Origin: Ornithinimicrobium faecis
GTDB lineage: Bacteria; Actinomycetota; Actinomycetes; Actinomycetales; Dermatophilaceae
Direction: 5' to 3'
DNA length: 64,000 nucleotides
Assembly (NCBI RefSeq): GCF_023923225.1
Contig: NZ_CP099489.1
Coordinates: forward strand, 124,001 to 188,000
This document shows positions 24,790 to 36,116 of the stretch, piece by piece. A program made the position numbers and the translations under genes. Within the stretch, counting starts at the first letter, position 1, and the number at the start of each line of letters is the position of its first letter. The notes under the pieces were generated by a model that saw only the letters and a program-made list of their open reading frames with translations, made no database searches and was not told the origin of the DNA.

Positions 24790-27700
24790 TTGCGCGCACC
24801 ACGCCGTTTGATTGCTTCTCTCGCAGCCGTCGCACTCTTGGGTATGGGTGCTCCGGCTGTGAGTGCAGATCCACCACCACCAGATGGTGACCAGCCGTCG
24901 CTGCTGGCGACCGCCGACTCGACGCCGCAGGCGAGCGAGTCCACCCGTGAGGCTCTCGAGGGAGTCGAGAGCGAGACCGGCCTGTGGATCGTGCAGGCAG
25001 AGTCTGCTCCGGTCGCCCAGTTCGGCACGACCAGCGCGGGCGCCGAGGCGCACGCCGAGAAGCTGGTGGCCGAGCAGGCCGACCTCGAGGCGGAGATTGC
25101 CTCGACGCTGGGCCGCGACGTGACCGTGGCCCACACCTACACCAATGTCCTCAACGCGATTGCCGTCGAGGCCGACGCTGACGAGGCTGCTCAGCTCTGG
25201 GATGTTGAGGGCGTCACGGCGGTCTATCCGGACGCGGTCCGCGAGCTGGACACCGATGTGAGCCACGAGGTCATCAAGAGCGCGGCGGCGTGGGACGGCG
25301 CCAACGCCCCCGAGATCGCCACCAAGGGCGAGGGCCTGATCGTCGCGATGATCGACAGCGGCGTGAACCCCGAGCACCCGGCCTTCGCTGCTGAGGGCGG
25401 CGACGGCTATGTGCACACCAACCCGCTCGGTGCGGGCACCTTCCTGGGTGCCTGCAACACCGAGGCCGGCCTGGAGTGCAACGACAAGCTGATCGGTGCC
25501 TACACCTACAACGGCCCGACCGCCCGTGACAACGACGGCCACGGCAGCCACACCGGCAGCACCATGGCCGGCAACGCGCACACGGCACAGTTCACGCTGG
25601 GCACCGCCGACTTCGAGCGCGAGGTCTCCGGCGTTGCGCCGCACGCCAACGTGATCTCCTACAAGGTCTGCGCCCCCGGCTGCCCGAGCTCGGCCACCAT
25701 TGCGGCCGTCGACCAGGCCATCACCGACAACGTCGACGTCATCAACTACTCGATCTCTGGCTCGGACGACCCGTGGCTGGACCCGGTCGACCTGGCCTTC
25801 CTGGACGCCCACGACGCGGGGATCAGCGTCTCCGCCTCCGGCGGCAACGACGGCCCCGGTGCGAGCACCGTGGCCAAGACCGGCCCGTGGAACCTCTCCG
25901 TGGCCGCGACGACCCACAACCGCGTCTTCGGCAACCCCGTCTCCATCACCGACGACGGTGCCCCGGCCGAGCTCGTCGGCATCCCGGGCTTCCCCGGTGA
26001 TGGCCCCGGCATCACCGAGGTCTTCGCCGGCGGTCTCTTCGACGCTGAGGCAGTGACCCCCGGCAACGCCAACGGGTGCGCGGCCTTCCCGGCTGACGCC
26101 TTCGCTGACGGCCTCGCGCTGATCCAGCGCGGCGACTGCAACTTCGCGGACAAGGTCGTCAACGCCCAGGCTGCTGGAGCGATCGCCGTCGTGATGTACA
26201 ACAACGTCAGCGGTCCGCCCACGGCACCCGGTGGCCTCGAGACCACGACCATCCCCGCGGTGATGACCACCCTGGAGTCCGGTCAGGCCCTGCAGGCCTA
26301 TCTCGCGGACAACGAGGGCGCACAGGCCTCCATCGGCACCGACGTGGTGCTCGTCGAGGACGACACCTGGACCGACCTGGTGGCTGGCTTCAGCTCCCGT
26401 GGCCCGAGCCAGTTCGACATGCTCGCCCCGACCCTCGCTGCACCGGGCGTGAACATCCTTGCCGCCTACGACGGTGACCCGCTGGACTACAACGTCATCA
26501 GCGGCACCTCGATGGCGTCGCCGCACGCTGCTGGTGCTGTGGCGCTGCTGCGCGAGGTCTATCCGGACCTCACCCCGACGCAGCTGCGTTCGGTGCTCGC
26601 CAGCACGGCCGACACCGACCTGTTCAAGGAGGATGGCTCCACCCCGGCTGACGCCTTCGACATCGGCTCCGGCCGCATCAACATCGAGCAGGCCGGCCGC
26701 GCCGGACTCGCGCTCGACGAGACCAGCGAGAACTTCGTGGCGGCCAACCCGGACGTCGGCGGCGAGCCGTCGACGCTGAACCTGCCGGCCTTCGTTGAGA
26801 CCGCCTGCGAGGGCGAGTGCAGCTGGACCCGCACCGTCACCTCGATCGCCGACGGCGCAGCCAGCTACACCGCCACTGTCGAGGCTCCCGAGGGCGTCAC
26901 CGTCACCGTGACCCCCGAGACCTTCACCCTTGAGTCGGGCGCCAGCCAGGAGATCACGGTCACCGCCGACGTCTCCTCGGCCACCGTCGGCTCGTGGGCC
27001 TTTGGCAACATCGCGCTCGAGACCACCGACCAGCACGCGGACGGCAGCGACATCGCCGGCCAGCACCTGCCGGTCGCGGTGAACACCGCGAGCAACGAGG
27101 TCCCCTCCAACCCGCCGGTCATCGACGTCGACCCGTCGGACCTGGAGGCCACGCAGCGCACTGACACGGTCAGCACGCAGACCCTCACCATCGGCAACAC
27201 CGGTGGCGAGGACCTGACGTGGGAGTTCGTCACGGAGGTCAACGGCGAGGGCTCTGTCCTGGCCGAGCAGGAGGTGAACGGCACCAGCGGCATCGTCAGT
27301 GATGACTTCCCCAACGACGGTGGTGGCGTCTTCGCAGCCGACGACTTCACGCTGGCGGCTGACGCGTCGCTCGACCTGGTCCACACGCCCGGCTTCTGGA
27401 CCGGCATGGACCTCGCGGAGCGCGTGCCGTCCATCGACTGGCAGATCTTCGCCGACGCTGACGGAGTTCCGGGCGAGCAGGTCTGGGCCCACACGAGCGC
27501 GCCGGACGGCGCAGGTGTGAGCACCGTGGACAACGAGATCACCCTCGACATCGACGCGGCCACAGGCGCGACGATTGACCTCACGGCGGGCACCTACTGG
27601 CTGTCCGTGTACCCGACCGTCACCGACCCGTCGCCGAACCTCAACGACCGGTGGAACTGGTATCAGGGCACCCCATCGGGCAACCCCGGCATGCTGATCG

Positions 27701-30372
27701 ACGAGGACTTCCTCTTCGGTCCTGGCACCGGGGACTGGACCCCGATCGTGGACCTCGTCGGCACCTTCAGCGACCTGGCCTATCGGATCGAGGGTGACGC
27801 CGAGCCCATTGCGTGTGGCGCCGACTGGTTGACGCTCGACCCGACCTCGGGCACGACGGCACCTGACGGCTCCACCGAGGTCACCGCGTCCTTCGACTCG
27901 GCTGGCCTGGCCAACGGTGACTACACAGCCGACCTGTGCCTCGAGAGCAACGACCCGGCGGCTCTGGTGACCACGGTCCCCGTGACGCTGACGGTCGCCG
28001 ACTCGGCAGCGATCACGGTCGACCCGACCTCGATCGAGGGCACCCAGCTCACGGACGAGCAGACCGAGCAGACGCTGACCATCGGCAACGCCGGCACGGC
28101 CGACCTGGAGGTCACCATCTCCGAGGTGGAGGCCGCTGCAGCGGCTTCGGACGTTGAGCGTCCCGAGCTCCCGGTGGGCACTGACCGTGCCCACGCCAGC
28201 GCCGACGGCGCAGGTGCGGCTGTTGCCCCGGCCGTGGTCGAGCCGGCTGCGGTCCCGACCGTGGCCTCACTCTCCGAGGGCTTTGACGACGTCACCGCCC
28301 TCCCGGGTGCTGGTTGGGCGATGACCAACAACAGCGAGCCGGTTGGTGGGACCAACTGGTTCCAGGGCAACCCGGACGTGATGGCGGCGTATGAGGGTGC
28401 GTCGGATGCTTATGTCGGCGCGAACTTCAACAACGCGGGTGTTGACCCGGGGCACATCAGCAACTGGTTGATGACTCCGGAGGTGGACCTGGTCAACGGC
28501 TCGGAGTTCTCCTTCTGGACCAGCACTCCTGAGAACCCGGCAACATACGTTGACCGGCTGGAGGTCCGCCTCTCGACCAGCGGTGACTCCACAGATGTTG
28601 GCTCCGGCTACGACGGTGTGGGTGACTTCGACACGCTCCTGCTGTCGGTGAACCCAGACCTGACGCCCACCGGCTACCCCGGAGAGTGGACGCAGTACAC
28701 GGCGACGATCGAGGGCCTGGAAGCGCCGACCACCGGTCGGATCGGCCTGCACTACTTCGTGCCCGACGGTGGCCCCCTCGGCGTCAACTCCAGCTACATC
28801 GGTGTCGACACGGTCTCCTACGAGGCTGCTGAGGTGCCGCCCGCCTGTGAGGTCACGGATGCTGCGTGGCTGACGGTGGACCCGACCACGGGCACCATCA
28901 CGCCCGGTGACGAGCTGGCGGTGACGGTCGGTCTGGACTCGACCGGTCTGGCAGTCGGCGACCACACGGCCGACCTGTGCATCGAGTCGAACGACCCGGA
29001 TGCACCGGTCACCACGGTGCCGGTGACCCTGTCGGTCACCGATGCACCGCCGGCCGTGCCGGTGATCCAGGTCGACCCGACCTCGGTGGAGCTGGAGCTG
29101 GAGACCGGTGACACGGGGTCCTCGGCAGTGTCGGTGGCCAACACCGGTGAGGCTGACCTGGACTTCGACGTGATCGAGGCTGCAGCTGGTGATTCGTGCG
29201 AGGTGGCGGACGCTGCTTGGTTGGCGGTCACGCCGACCACTGGGACGGTTGCCCCGGGCGCGGACACGGATCTGGCGCTGGCATTTGACGCCGCTGGCCT
29301 CGAGGCTGGCGAGCACACCGCGGCCCTGTGCATCAGCTCCAACGATGCGCAGAGTCCGACGGTGACCGTGCCGGTGACTCTGACGGTCACGGAGGAGGAG
29401 GCTCCGCCGGAGCCGGCCGAGGTCGTCCGGATCGATGGTGATGACCGTTACGAGACGGCCACGCTGATCGCCTCGGAGTTCCCGGACGGCGCGAGCACGG
29501 TCTATGTTGCCAACGGTCTGGCCGATGCCCAGGGTGTGGATGCCCTGGTCACCGGTGCGGTGGCCGGTGGCGGCCCGGACGTGGCTGCGGATGGCGCGGC
29601 ACCGATCCTGCTGGTCAAGGACGATGACGTGCCCCAGGCTGTCACGGCTGCGCTGGCGGACCTGGACCCGGAGAAGATCGTCATTGTCGGTGGTCAGCTG
29701 GCCGTTCACCCGTCCGTCGAGGCCGAGCTGGCCGAGACCGGTGCGGACGTGTCCCGGATCGGTGGTGGCGACCGGTTCGAGACGGCCGCCGCACTGGCGG
29801 AGGACTATCCGACCGGTGGCACAGTGTTCGTGGCGACTGGCACGGGTGCTGAGGGTGCAGAGCTGGCCCTGGCCGATGCCTTGACCTCGGCCTCAGCGGC
29901 CGGCAGCCAGGAGGTGCCGGTGCTGCTGACGCAGGCGGACAACCTGCCGAACGTGACCGAGGCGGCCCTGGCCGACCTCGCACCAGAGCAGATTGTCCTG
30001 GTCGGTGGACCGATCGCGGTCTCTGCGGAGGTCGAGGCGGCGCTGGGCGAGATCGCGCCCACGACGCGGGTCTTTGGTGACAACCGTTATGAGACGGCTG
30101 TCGCGCTGAGCGCGGACTACCCGGTGGACAGCGACCGGCTCTATGTGGCATCGGGGACCAACTTCCCCGACGCACTGGTCGGTGCTGCGCTGACGGCGTC
30201 GCAGGATGCGCCGTTGCTGATCACCCGCTCGGACAAGCTGCCGCACGCGGTGGCCGCAGAGGCCGAGCGGCTCAGCCCGCAGGGCATCACCCTGTTTGGT
30301 GGTCCCATCGCGATCAACACCAACGTCGAGGAGGCCCTCCAGGCGATCCTGGACCTGACCTCGATCGACTAG
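24790..30372 (+). CDS. Large secreted subtilisin-family (S8) protease with triple CWB2 module
   Basis: 1,860 residues. Start TTG 24790, with AGGGAG seven bases upstream. Order: signal peptide (1-27), an I9-like inhibitor propeptide (about 65-150), and S8 catalytic domain with Asp189 ([13 protein letters not shown]), His251 (NDGHGSHTG) and Ser574 ([12 protein letters not shown]), interrupted by a PA domain (about 390-520). Then come repeated immunoglobulin-like/BACON-like modules each ending in [10 protein letters not shown]...TTVPVTLTV, an anchor-J-like beta-sandwich (about 1155-1360), and three CWB2 repeats from about 1546 ([33 protein letters not shown]). A wall-bound exoprotease for nutrient or envelope turnover is likely. 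A compound hairpin follows the stop. Confidence 0.92.
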   Translation: MRAPRRLIASLAAVALLGMGAPAVSADPPPPDGDQPSLLATADSTPQASESTREALEGVESETGLWIVQAESAPVAQFGTTSAGAEAHAEKLVAEQADLEAEIASTLGRDVTVAHTYTNVLNAIAVEADADEAAQLWDVEGVTAVYPDAVRELDTDVSHEVIKSAAAWDGANAPEIATKGEGLIVAMIDSGVNPEHPAFAAEGGDGYVHTNPLGAGTFLGACNTEAGLECNDKLIGAYTYNGPTARDNDGHGSHTGSTMAGNAHTAQFTLGTADFEREVSGVAPHANVISYKVCAPGCPSSATIAAVDQAITDNVDVINYSISGSDDPWLDPVDLAFLDAHDAGISVSASGGNDGPGASTVAKTGPWNLSVAATTHNRVFGNPVSITDDGAPAELVGIPGFPGDGPGITEVFAGGLFDAEAVTPGNANGCAAFPADAFADGLALIQRGDCNFADKVVNAQAAGAIAVVMYNNVSGPPTAPGGLETTTIPAVMTTLESGQALQAYLADNEGAQASIGTDVVLVEDDTWTDLVAGFSSRGPSQFDMLAPTLAAPGVNILAAYDGDPLDYNVISGTSMASPHAAGAVALLREVYPDLTPTQLRSVLASTADTDLFKEDGSTPADAFDIGSGRINIEQAGRAGLALDETSENFVAANPDVGGEPSTLNLPAFVETACEGECSWTRTVTSIADGAASYTATVEAPEGVTVTVTPETFTLESGASQEITVTADVSSATVGSWAFGNIALETTDQHADGSDIAGQHLPVAVNTASNEVPSNPPVIDVDPSDLEATQRTDTVSTQTLTIGNTGGEDLTWEFVTEVNGEGSVLAEQEVNGTSGIVSDDFPNDGGGVFAADDFTLAADASLDLVHTPGFWTGMDLAERVPSIDWQIFADADGVPGEQVWAHTSAPDGAGVSTVDNEITLDIDAATGATIDLTAGTYWLSVYPTVTDPSPNLNDRWNWYQGTPSGNPGMLIDEDFLFGPGTGDWTPIVDLVGTFSDLAYRIEGDAEPIACGADWLTLDPTSGTTAPDGSTEVTASFDSAGLANGDYTADLCLESNDPAALVTTVPVTLTVADSAAITVDPTSIEGTQLTDEQTEQTLTIGNAGTADLEVTISEVEAAAAASDVERPELPVGTDRAHASADGAGAAVAPAVVEPAAVPTVASLSEGFDDVTALPGAGWAMTNNSEPVGGTNWFQGNPDVMAAYEGASDAYVGANFNNAGVDPGHISNWLMTPEVDLVNGSEFSFWTSTPENPATYVDRLEVRLSTSGDSTDVGSGYDGVGDFDTLLLSVNPDLTPTGYPGEWTQYTATIEGLEAPTTGRIGLHYFVPDGGPLGVNSSYIGVDTVSYEAAEVPPACEVTDAAWLTVDPTTGTITPGDELAVTVGLDSTGLAVGDHTADLCIESNDPDAPVTTVPVTLSVTDAPPAVPVIQVDPTSVELELETGDTGSSAVSVANTGEADLDFDVIEAAAGDSCEVADAAWLAVTPTTGTVAPGADTDLALAFDAAGLEAGEHTAALCISSNDAQSPTVTVPVTLTVTEEEAPPEPAEVVRIDGDDRYETATLIASEFPDGASTVYVANGLADAQGVDALVTGAVAGGGPDVAADGAAPILLVKDDDVPQAVTAALADLDPEKIVIVGGQLAVHPSVEAELAETGADVSRIGGGDRFETAAALAEDYPTGGTVFVATGTGAEGAELALADALTSASAAGSQEVPVLLTQADNLPNVTEAALADLAPEQIVLVGGPIAVSAEVEAALGEIAPTTRVFGDNRYETAVALSADYPVDSDRLYVASGTNFPDALVGAALTASQDAPLLITRSDKLPHAVAAEAERLSPQGITLFGGPIAINTNVEEALQAILDLTSID

Positions 30373-30385
30373 TTCGTTGAGGGCA

Positions 30386-30429
30386 AGGGCCCGTGTCGAA
30401 GCCGCCACCGCGGCTCCGGCACGGGCCCT
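30386..30429 (+). terminator. Hairpin after the S8 protease gene
   Basis: Perfect 10-bp arms AGGGCCCGTG and CACGGGCCCT enclose a second small stem (gccgc/gcggc). It starts 14 bases after the stop codon. No T-run, as is usual in high-GC actinobacteria. Confidence 0.7.
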
Positions 30430-30663
30430 CGTCATGTGGTCACGACCAGGCCTTTGGTGGTGCGGTGGTCACGAGGTGGTCCCCGAGGCACTACACTGGT
30501 GGACAGCACCCCCGATCCGTCTTGCCGCGGGGCTGCCTGCAGTGCACGCGAGCCCCCGTGTTGGCGATTTCAATGCCGCTGCGCCCTGATGAATCGACTG
30601 CAACGATGCAGTGACTGGCGCGCGATGGGTGAGACACCAACTGTGAAGACTCGGAGTCTCCCT

Positions 30664-32175
30664 GTGTCCCAAGATTTTGCGCGCCTCGGCGTGCCCGCCC
30701 CGCTGTGCGACCACCTCGCGAAGCAGGGCATCACCACCCCCACCCCGATCCAGGCCGCGACGCTGCCTGACAGCCTCGCCGGCCGCGATGTGCTCGGCCG
30801 TGGCCGCACCGGCTCGGGCAAGAGCTATGCCTTCCTCCTGCCGATGGTCACCCGCCTGATGGGCTCGGGTCGTCGCCGCACCCCCAAGCGCCCCCGCGCC
30901 CTGATCCTCGCGCCGACCCGTGAGCTCGTCGGTCAGCTTGAGACCGCCCTGGCGCCGCTGGCCCAGATTGCCGGGCTGAAGACCATGACGATCTTCGGCG
31001 GCGTCGGCCAGAACCCGCAGGTCCGTGCCCTGGCCGCCGGTGTCGACGTGGTCGTCGCCTGCCCGGGACGCCTCGAGGACCTGATGGGCCAGGGCCACAT
31101 CACCCTGGACAACATCGAGATCACCATCCTCGACGAGGCCGACCACATGGCCGACCTGGGCTTCCTGCCCGGGGTCAAGCGCATCATGGACAAGACGCCC
31201 CGTGACGGTCAGCGCATGCTGTTCTCCGCCACCCTGGACGCCGGCGTCAACGTCATCGTCAAGCGCTTCCTGCACAACCCCGTCACCCACGAGGCTGACT
31301 CGGAGCAGTCGCCGGTCGACGCGATGAGCCACCACGTGCTGCACGTCAGCAACGAGGGTCACCTGAAGGTGCTGCTCGACCTCACGGCGGCCCCGGGCCG
31401 CACGGTCGTCTTCACCCGCACCAAGCACCGCGCCAAGAAGCTGGCCCGCCAGCTCAACTCCTCCGGTGTCCCCGCCGTCGAGCTGCACGGCAACCTGAGC
31501 CAGAACGCCCGCACCCGCACGATGGACGCCTTCCACAGCGGTGCCGCGCAGACCCTCGTGGCCACCGACATCGCGGCCCGCGGCATCCACGTCGACGACG
31601 TTGCACTCGTCATCCACGCCGACCCGCCCGTCGAGCACAAGGCCTATCTGCACCGCTCGGGTCGCACGGCGCGCGCCGGCAACTCGGGCACGGTCATCAC
31701 GCTGATGACCGACGACCAGGTCCGCGACGTGCGTGACCTGACGCGCAAGGCCGGCATCAAGCCGACCACCACCCGGGTCGACCAGTCGCACCCGTTGCTG
31801 GCAGACCTGGCTCCGGGCGAGCGGGTGTATGCCGGGGCGTTCGTTCCGCCGGTCCCCGCCGGTGGGCAGCAGAACGGCCAGCGCAACGGCGGGGGTCAGG
31901 GCGGCGGTCGTGGTCAGGGCGGCGGCGGCCAGCGCGGTCGCGGTCAGGGTGGCGGTGGCCAGCGCGGCCGTGGTCAGGGTGGCGGAGGACGCTCGCAGGG
32001 CGGCAGTGGTCGCTCTGGTGGGCGGTCCGGTGGACCGTCCGGCGGTGCTCGCTCCGGCTCCGGTCGCTCCGGCGGCAGCCAGCGCTCCGGCTCGGCCGTG
32101 CGCTATTCCAGCAGCTCCGGTGGCAGCGCTGCGGCGTTCTCCGCCGGCTCGCGCGGCGGCGGCCGCAGCCGCTGA
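30664..32175 (+). CDS. DEAD-box ATP-dependent RNA helicase
   Basis: 503 residues from GTG 30664, which has GGAG seven bases upstream; ATG 30625 and earlier in-frame starts are alternatives. All helicase motifs are present: Q motif GITTPTPIQ, motif I GRTGSGKS, motif II DEAD (ILDEADHMADLGF), motif III SAT, motif V ATDIAARGIHVDD and motif VI HRSGRTARAG. The C-terminal 120 residues are a low-complexity Gly/Arg/Gln tail with RGQGGGGQ repeats, which in RhlE/CsdA-like enzymes binds RNA and can promote condensates. Likely roles are ribosome assembly, RNA decay or cold adaptation. The 290-bp leader in front holds no gene that I can support. Confidence 0.93.
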   Translation: MSQDFARLGVPAPLCDHLAKQGITTPTPIQAATLPDSLAGRDVLGRGRTGSGKSYAFLLPMVTRLMGSGRRRTPKRPRALILAPTRELVGQLETALAPLAQIAGLKTMTIFGGVGQNPQVRALAAGVDVVVACPGRLEDLMGQGHITLDNIEITILDEADHMADLGFLPGVKRIMDKTPRDGQRMLFSATLDAGVNVIVKRFLHNPVTHEADSEQSPVDAMSHHVLHVSNEGHLKVLLDLTAAPGRTVVFTRTKHRAKKLARQLNSSGVPAVELHGNLSQNARTRTMDAFHSGAAQTLVATDIAARGIHVDDVALVIHADPPVEHKAYLHRSGRTARAGNSGTVITLMTDDQVRDVRDLTRKAGIKPTTTRVDQSHPLLADLAPGERVYAGAFVPPVPAGGQQNGQRNGGGQGGGRGQGGGGQRGRGQGGGGQRGRGQGGGGRSQGGSGRSGGRSGGPSGGARSGSGRSGGSQRSGSAVRYSSSSGGSAAAFSAGSRGGGRSR

Positions 32176-32409
32176 CCTTCTCCCGCAACACATCTCGCCC
32201 GACCCAGAACCTGAGGTGACGGCTACGAGGCCCCTGACCTGCCGGCATACGGCGTGGTTGGGGGTCTTGTTTGTTCATGTTGCGTCAACTGTGGGGGTAG
32301 CGCAATGTCACTGACTGCGACTAGGTTCGCCGGAGGCGCGCGACCGCGGAGCGGCAGCAGCGCCTGCCCGTGAGCGCCGTCCTGGCGTCCATCTAGAAGG
32401 AGCGAATTG

Positions 32410-35202
32410 ATGACCCTTTCCCACCGCCGGTGGCGACGCGGCCCACTCGCCGCGATCGCAGCCGCGTCGTTGGTGGCCAGTGGCGCTGCCATGAGCACCA
32501 CGGCCGCCCAGGCCGACCCCGAGGACGGCACGCAGTCCGACAGCCCCGTGGCAGCCCCTGCTGCCGATGAGGCCGAGCGCATCAGCGGCGACGACCGCTA
32601 TGCCACCGCCGCCGCGGTCGCAGCCGAATACCCTGACGGCGCGGACGTGGTCTACGTCGCGTCCGGCGAGAACTACGCCGACGCGCTGAGCGCACGTGAC
32701 GAAGCCGGCGCCGAGGCCGGCCCCGCCCCGTCGGGTGACAACCTGTGGAACGAGGGTCAGGACGGTGGCAACGCCGCGCCGGTCCTGCTCACCAAGGTGG
32801 ACCACGTCCCCGCCGCGACCAAGGCCGCGCTGGAGGACCTCGCACCGTCCCAGATCATCGTGGTCGGCGGTGCCGACGTCGTCAGCGAAGCCACTTATGA
32901 GGAGCTGGGCGCCACCGAGCGCCTCGACGGTGACAACCGCTACGAGACCGCCGCCGCCATCGCGGAGCGCTGGCCGGAGGGCACCCCGACCGTCTTCCTG
33001 GCCTCGGGTGAGAACTATCCGGACGCCCTGTCCGGTGGTGCTGTCGCGACCCGCGCCAACGCGCCGATCCTGCTGACCAGGTCAGACCACCTCCCGGCTG
33101 CCACCAAGGCCGCGCTGGAGGCTCTCAAGCCGTCCTCGGTCGTCATCCTGGGTCAGCAGATTGCGGTCGACGGCGACGTCGAGGCAGCTGTCGCCGAGGT
33201 CGTGGAGGACACTCGCCGCGTCGGTGGCGCGAACCGCTACGAGACCGCCCGACTGCTCGCCGAGCGCTATGAGAAGGACGTCGACCGGGCCTTCCTGGCC
33301 ACCGGCACCGAGTTCCCGGACGCCCTCACCGGCTCCAGCCTGGCTGGCTTCGAGGGGGCACCCCTGGTGCTCTCCCGCGCTGGCTCGCTGCCGCAGGCTT
33401 CGGCTGCTGCGCTGAACACGGTGTCCCCGCAGGGTGTCGCCCTGCTGGGTGGCCCGCAGGCCGTCAGCCCCGCCGCTGAGAACCAGATCAACAAGAGCCT
33501 CCCGGCCTGGGCCAACACGCTCAACGTGCAGATGCTGTCGTTCAACGACTACCACGGTCACCTTGAGGCTGAGGAGGACCAGACCCTGTCCGAGGAGCAC
33601 GACCCCGACCAGCACGTCGTTGGCGGTGTCGAGTTCCTCTCGGCCAAGCTCAACGAGTTGCGCGTGGGCTCTGCCGACGACCAGTCCCTGACGGTTGCCG
33701 CCGGTGACCTGATCGGCGGTTCGACCTTCCTGTCCGGTCTGTTCCACGATGAGCCTGCGGTCGAGAGCCTCAACGTGCTCGACCTGGATGTCTCATCGGT
33801 CGGCAACCACGAGTTCGACGAGGGCGTCACCGAGCTGCAGCGCATCGTCAACGGTGGCTGCCACGACGACGGCTGCTACGACGTGGAGTACCTAGACGGC
33901 GGCGAGAACAATGAATTCGCCGGCACCGACTACGACTACCTCGCCGCCAACGTGGTCAACAAGTCCGACGGTGAGAACGTCGAGCACCTGCCCGGCACCA
34001 CGATCCGCGAGATTGACGGTGTCCAGGTCGGCTTCATCGGCATGACGCTGGAGGCGACCCCGTCCCTGGTCAGCCCGGGTGGCATCCAGGATGTCAACTT
34101 CCTCGACGAGGTCGAGACGGCCAACGCCGAGGCCGCCGCCCTGCAGGCGGAAGGCGTAGAGTCAATCGTCGTGCTGCTGCACGAGGGCGGCGAGAACACC
34201 GGCAACTACAACGAGTGTGTCGGCGTCTCCAACCCGATCATGGAGATCAACAAGGGTCTGGACGCCTCGATCGACGCCGTGGTCACGGGTCACACCCACC
34301 AGCCCTACGTGTGCACGGTGGCGGACCCCGACGGCGCGCCCCGCCTGTTGACCTCCGCCGCGCAGTATGGCGGCGTGGTCACTGCGTCCAACCTGCCGAT
34401 CGACCGCACCACTGGTGACGTGATCCGCGAGGGTCTGGCAGCGGCCAACCACCTGGTTGTCCGCGAGGACCTCGTGCCCGACGCGGCCGAGACCGCCATC
34501 CTGGACAAGTGGGCCGAGCTGGCCGACGACCAGGCCGGGCAGCACGTTGGCTCTGTGTCGGAGCCCATCACGGGTGACTCCAACACCGACCGCGACAAGG
34601 TGACGCCGATGGCCAACCTGATCGCCGACTCCATCCTGGCCGGCACTTCTGCCGAGGCGGACGGTGGCGCCGAGATCGCCTTCATGAACGTCGGTGGCGT
34701 CCGCTCCGAGTTCCTGATGGCCCCGAAGTATGACGAGGCCGAGGGTGAGATCACCTACGCTGAGGCCTACGACGTCGCGCCGTTCGGCAACCTGCTGGTC
34801 AGCATCGACATGACCGGCGCCCAGATCGACGCGGTCCTGGAGCAGCAGACCCAGCCGGAGGGCAGCAGCCGTCCGATCCTGGCACTCGGTGTCTCCGAAG
34901 GCTTCAGCTACACCTGGGACGGCGATGCGCCGGCCGGCGAGCAGGCAAGCAATCTGACGCTCAACGGCGTCCCGCTGGAGATGGACCCAGAGTCGGACGT
35001 CACCTACCGCGTTGCGACGCTGTCCTTCCTGCAGGAGGGTGGCGACAACTTCACGGCCTTCACCGACGGCACCAACCTGCAGGGTGGCCCGGAGGACCTG
35101 GCCAACCTGGTGGACTACCTCGGCGACAACGAGGGCCTGACCGCCCCCGAGTGCCGCGTCGAGGGTCTGTGCTGGGAAGGGGCCTATCCCCCGGCAGAGT
35201 GA
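32410..35202 (+). CDS. Secreted 5'-nucleotidase/metallophosphoesterase with N-terminal triple CWB2 module
   Basis: 930 residues. Start ATG 32410 with AGAAGGAG upstream. A signal peptide ends near TTAAQA (about 35). Three CWB2 repeats occupy about 55-360 ([33 protein letters not shown]). The metallophosphatase domain then runs from about 372: SFNDYHGH (Asp380/His382), GNHEFDEG (465-472) and VTGHTHQPYVC. The 5'-nucleotidase C-terminal substrate domain follows (FMNVGGVRSEF, VAPFGNLLV). Such enzymes dephosphorylate extracellular nucleotides, NAD or UDP-sugars to salvage phosphate and nucleosides. Here the wall-binding module is N-terminal, the opposite of the GH3 and S8 genes. Confidence 0.93.
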   Translation: MTLSHRRWRRGPLAAIAAASLVASGAAMSTTAAQADPEDGTQSDSPVAAPAADEAERISGDDRYATAAAVAAEYPDGADVVYVASGENYADALSARDEAGAEAGPAPSGDNLWNEGQDGGNAAPVLLTKVDHVPAATKAALEDLAPSQIIVVGGADVVSEATYEELGATERLDGDNRYETAAAIAERWPEGTPTVFLASGENYPDALSGGAVATRANAPILLTRSDHLPAATKAALEALKPSSVVILGQQIAVDGDVEAAVAEVVEDTRRVGGANRYETARLLAERYEKDVDRAFLATGTEFPDALTGSSLAGFEGAPLVLSRAGSLPQASAAALNTVSPQGVALLGGPQAVSPAAENQINKSLPAWANTLNVQMLSFNDYHGHLEAEEDQTLSEEHDPDQHVVGGVEFLSAKLNELRVGSADDQSLTVAAGDLIGGSTFLSGLFHDEPAVESLNVLDLDVSSVGNHEFDEGVTELQRIVNGGCHDDGCYDVEYLDGGENNEFAGTDYDYLAANVVNKSDGENVEHLPGTTIREIDGVQVGFIGMTLEATPSLVSPGGIQDVNFLDEVETANAEAAALQAEGVESIVVLLHEGGENTGNYNECVGVSNPIMEINKGLDASIDAVVTGHTHQPYVCTVADPDGAPRLLTSAAQYGGVVTASNLPIDRTTGDVIREGLAAANHLVVREDLVPDAAETAILDKWAELADDQAGQHVGSVSEPITGDSNTDRDKVTPMANLIADSILAGTSAEADGGAEIAFMNVGGVRSEFLMAPKYDEAEGEITYAEAYDVAPFGNLLVSIDMTGAQIDAVLEQQTQPEGSSRPILALGVSEGFSYTWDGDAPAGEQASNLTLNGVPLEMDPESDVTYRVATLSFLQEGGDNFTAFTDGTNLQGGPEDLANLVDYLGDNEGLTAPECRVEGLCWEGAYPPAE

Positions 35203-35253
35203 CCAGACAGCGAGAGATCTGACTCCGGTCAGGTCACGCTGACGCACAACGGT

Positions 35254-35284
35254 TGGGGCCGCACCACCTGGTGGTGCGGCCCCA
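35254..35284 (+). terminator. Strong hairpin after the 5'-nucleotidase gene
   Basis: Fifteen-base perfectly complementary arms (tggggccgcaccacc and its complement) separated by one base, so a practical stem of about 13-14 with a tiny loop. It lies 52 bases past the stop, in a convergent gene junction. Confidence 0.8.
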
Positions 35285-35301
35285 CCTGCGTCCCCCGAAA
35301 A

Positions 35302-35353
35302 AAGATAGAGGTTTCGTACGGCCTGCCCGTCTTTTGATAGAGGTCTCGCACGG
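35302..35353. repeat. Dispersed intergenic repeat, copy A (about 50 bp)
   Basis: Matches 60470-60522 with few differences. Each copy contains two near-identical half-units, gatagaggtttcgtacgg and gatagaggtctcgcacgg here, about 33 bp apart. This copy lies between convergent genes. Confidence 0.8.
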
Positions 35354-35480
35354 ACAGTGGCTGGGCAACCGTCAGGCCTCCACTGCCGACGGTCACGCCT
35401 CTCATCCACCCGTCTCCCAGGTGCGCCGAAACGCATCAGGCTCGGCCCGCGCGTCTTCGTCCGCGGATACAGCTCGTGAC

Positions 35481-36074
35481 CTACCTCGCGCTCAGGTAGT
35501 GGTCGAGGAGGCGTGGCCCTCGGACAGAGGCCTCCGCGGGGGACAGCTCGGCCAATTGCAGAGCGAGCCCGTCGATCACGGCCTGCAGGATCGCGACACC
35601 GGGATCGTCGGCCAGGTCGACCACGGGAAGTGGATCATCCCCCGCGAGACCGGCGGCCCGACGGGCGTCGCAGAGACGCTGGTAGAGCTCGCGCAGCCGC
35701 TCGGCGAAGGACTCCTTGAGCGCAGCCAACTGGGGATCGGTGTGGGCGTGTGTCGTGAAGGCGAGCCACACCCTGAACTCGCGCTGGCGATCCTCGCTGA
35801 GGGGGAGCATTTCCAACAGGATCGCCCGCGTCCAGTCCGCGACCTCGCCCGTCCGGGGTGTCTCCACCAGTCGTTGCGTGAAGCGGTCGGCCAGGAGTTC
35901 CATCGCGAAGTGCAGCATCCGCGCGTGTGTCGAGAAGTGGTATTGCACCGTTCCGCCCGTCACGCCCGCCTCGCTCGCGACTGCCCGCACGCTGGCCCCC
36001 GCCACCCCGTCACGCTCCACCGTGCGCCACACGGCCTCGGCAATGCGCGTCCGTCCGTCTCTTGCCTGATTCAC
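35481..36074 (-). CDS. TetR family transcriptional regulator
   Basis: 197 residues from GTG 36074 (start VNQARDGRTRIAEAVW); the open frame upstream runs through the operator region and is unlikely. N-terminal helix-turn-helix: ASVRAVASEAGVTGGTVQYHF (cut: VRAVASEAGVTGGTVQYHF). The C-terminal domain fits TetR_C-type ligand binding. It is divergent from the HXXEE gene; two CCATAC-N4-GTATGG-like palindromes lie between the starts. Autoregulation and control of the neighbour are therefore likely (inference). The inducer is unknown. Confidence 0.88.
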   Translation of the reverse strand: MNQARDGRTRIAEAVWRTVERDGVAGASVRAVASEAGVTGGTVQYHFSTHARMLHFAMELLADRFTQRLVETPRTGEVADWTRAILLEMLPLSEDRQREFRVWLAFTTHAHTDPQLAALKESFAERLRELYQRLCDARRAAGLAGDDPLPVVDLADDPGVAILQAVIDGLALQLAELSPAEASVRGPRLLDHYLSAR

Positions 36075-36081
36075 GGCAATA

Positions 36082-36116
36082 CCATACGCTCGTACGATGA
36101 CCATACAATCGTATGG
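36082..36116. promoter_or_regulatory. Tandem TetR operator-like palindromes
   Basis: Site 2 (36101-36116) is a perfect CCATAC-AATC-GTATGG. Site 1 (36082-36097) is the related CCATAC-GCTC-GTACGA, matching four of six bases in its second arm. Centres are 19 bp apart, close to two helical turns. Site 2 overlaps the first codons of the divergent HXXEE gene; site 1 is 7 bp before the regulator start. Confidence 0.7.

Noticed and set aside
24751..28194. 1,147-codon minus-strand ORF opposite the S8 protease
   Set aside because: Antisense shadow with Arg/Gly/Val-biased composition; the plus-strand protease has all catalytic motifs.
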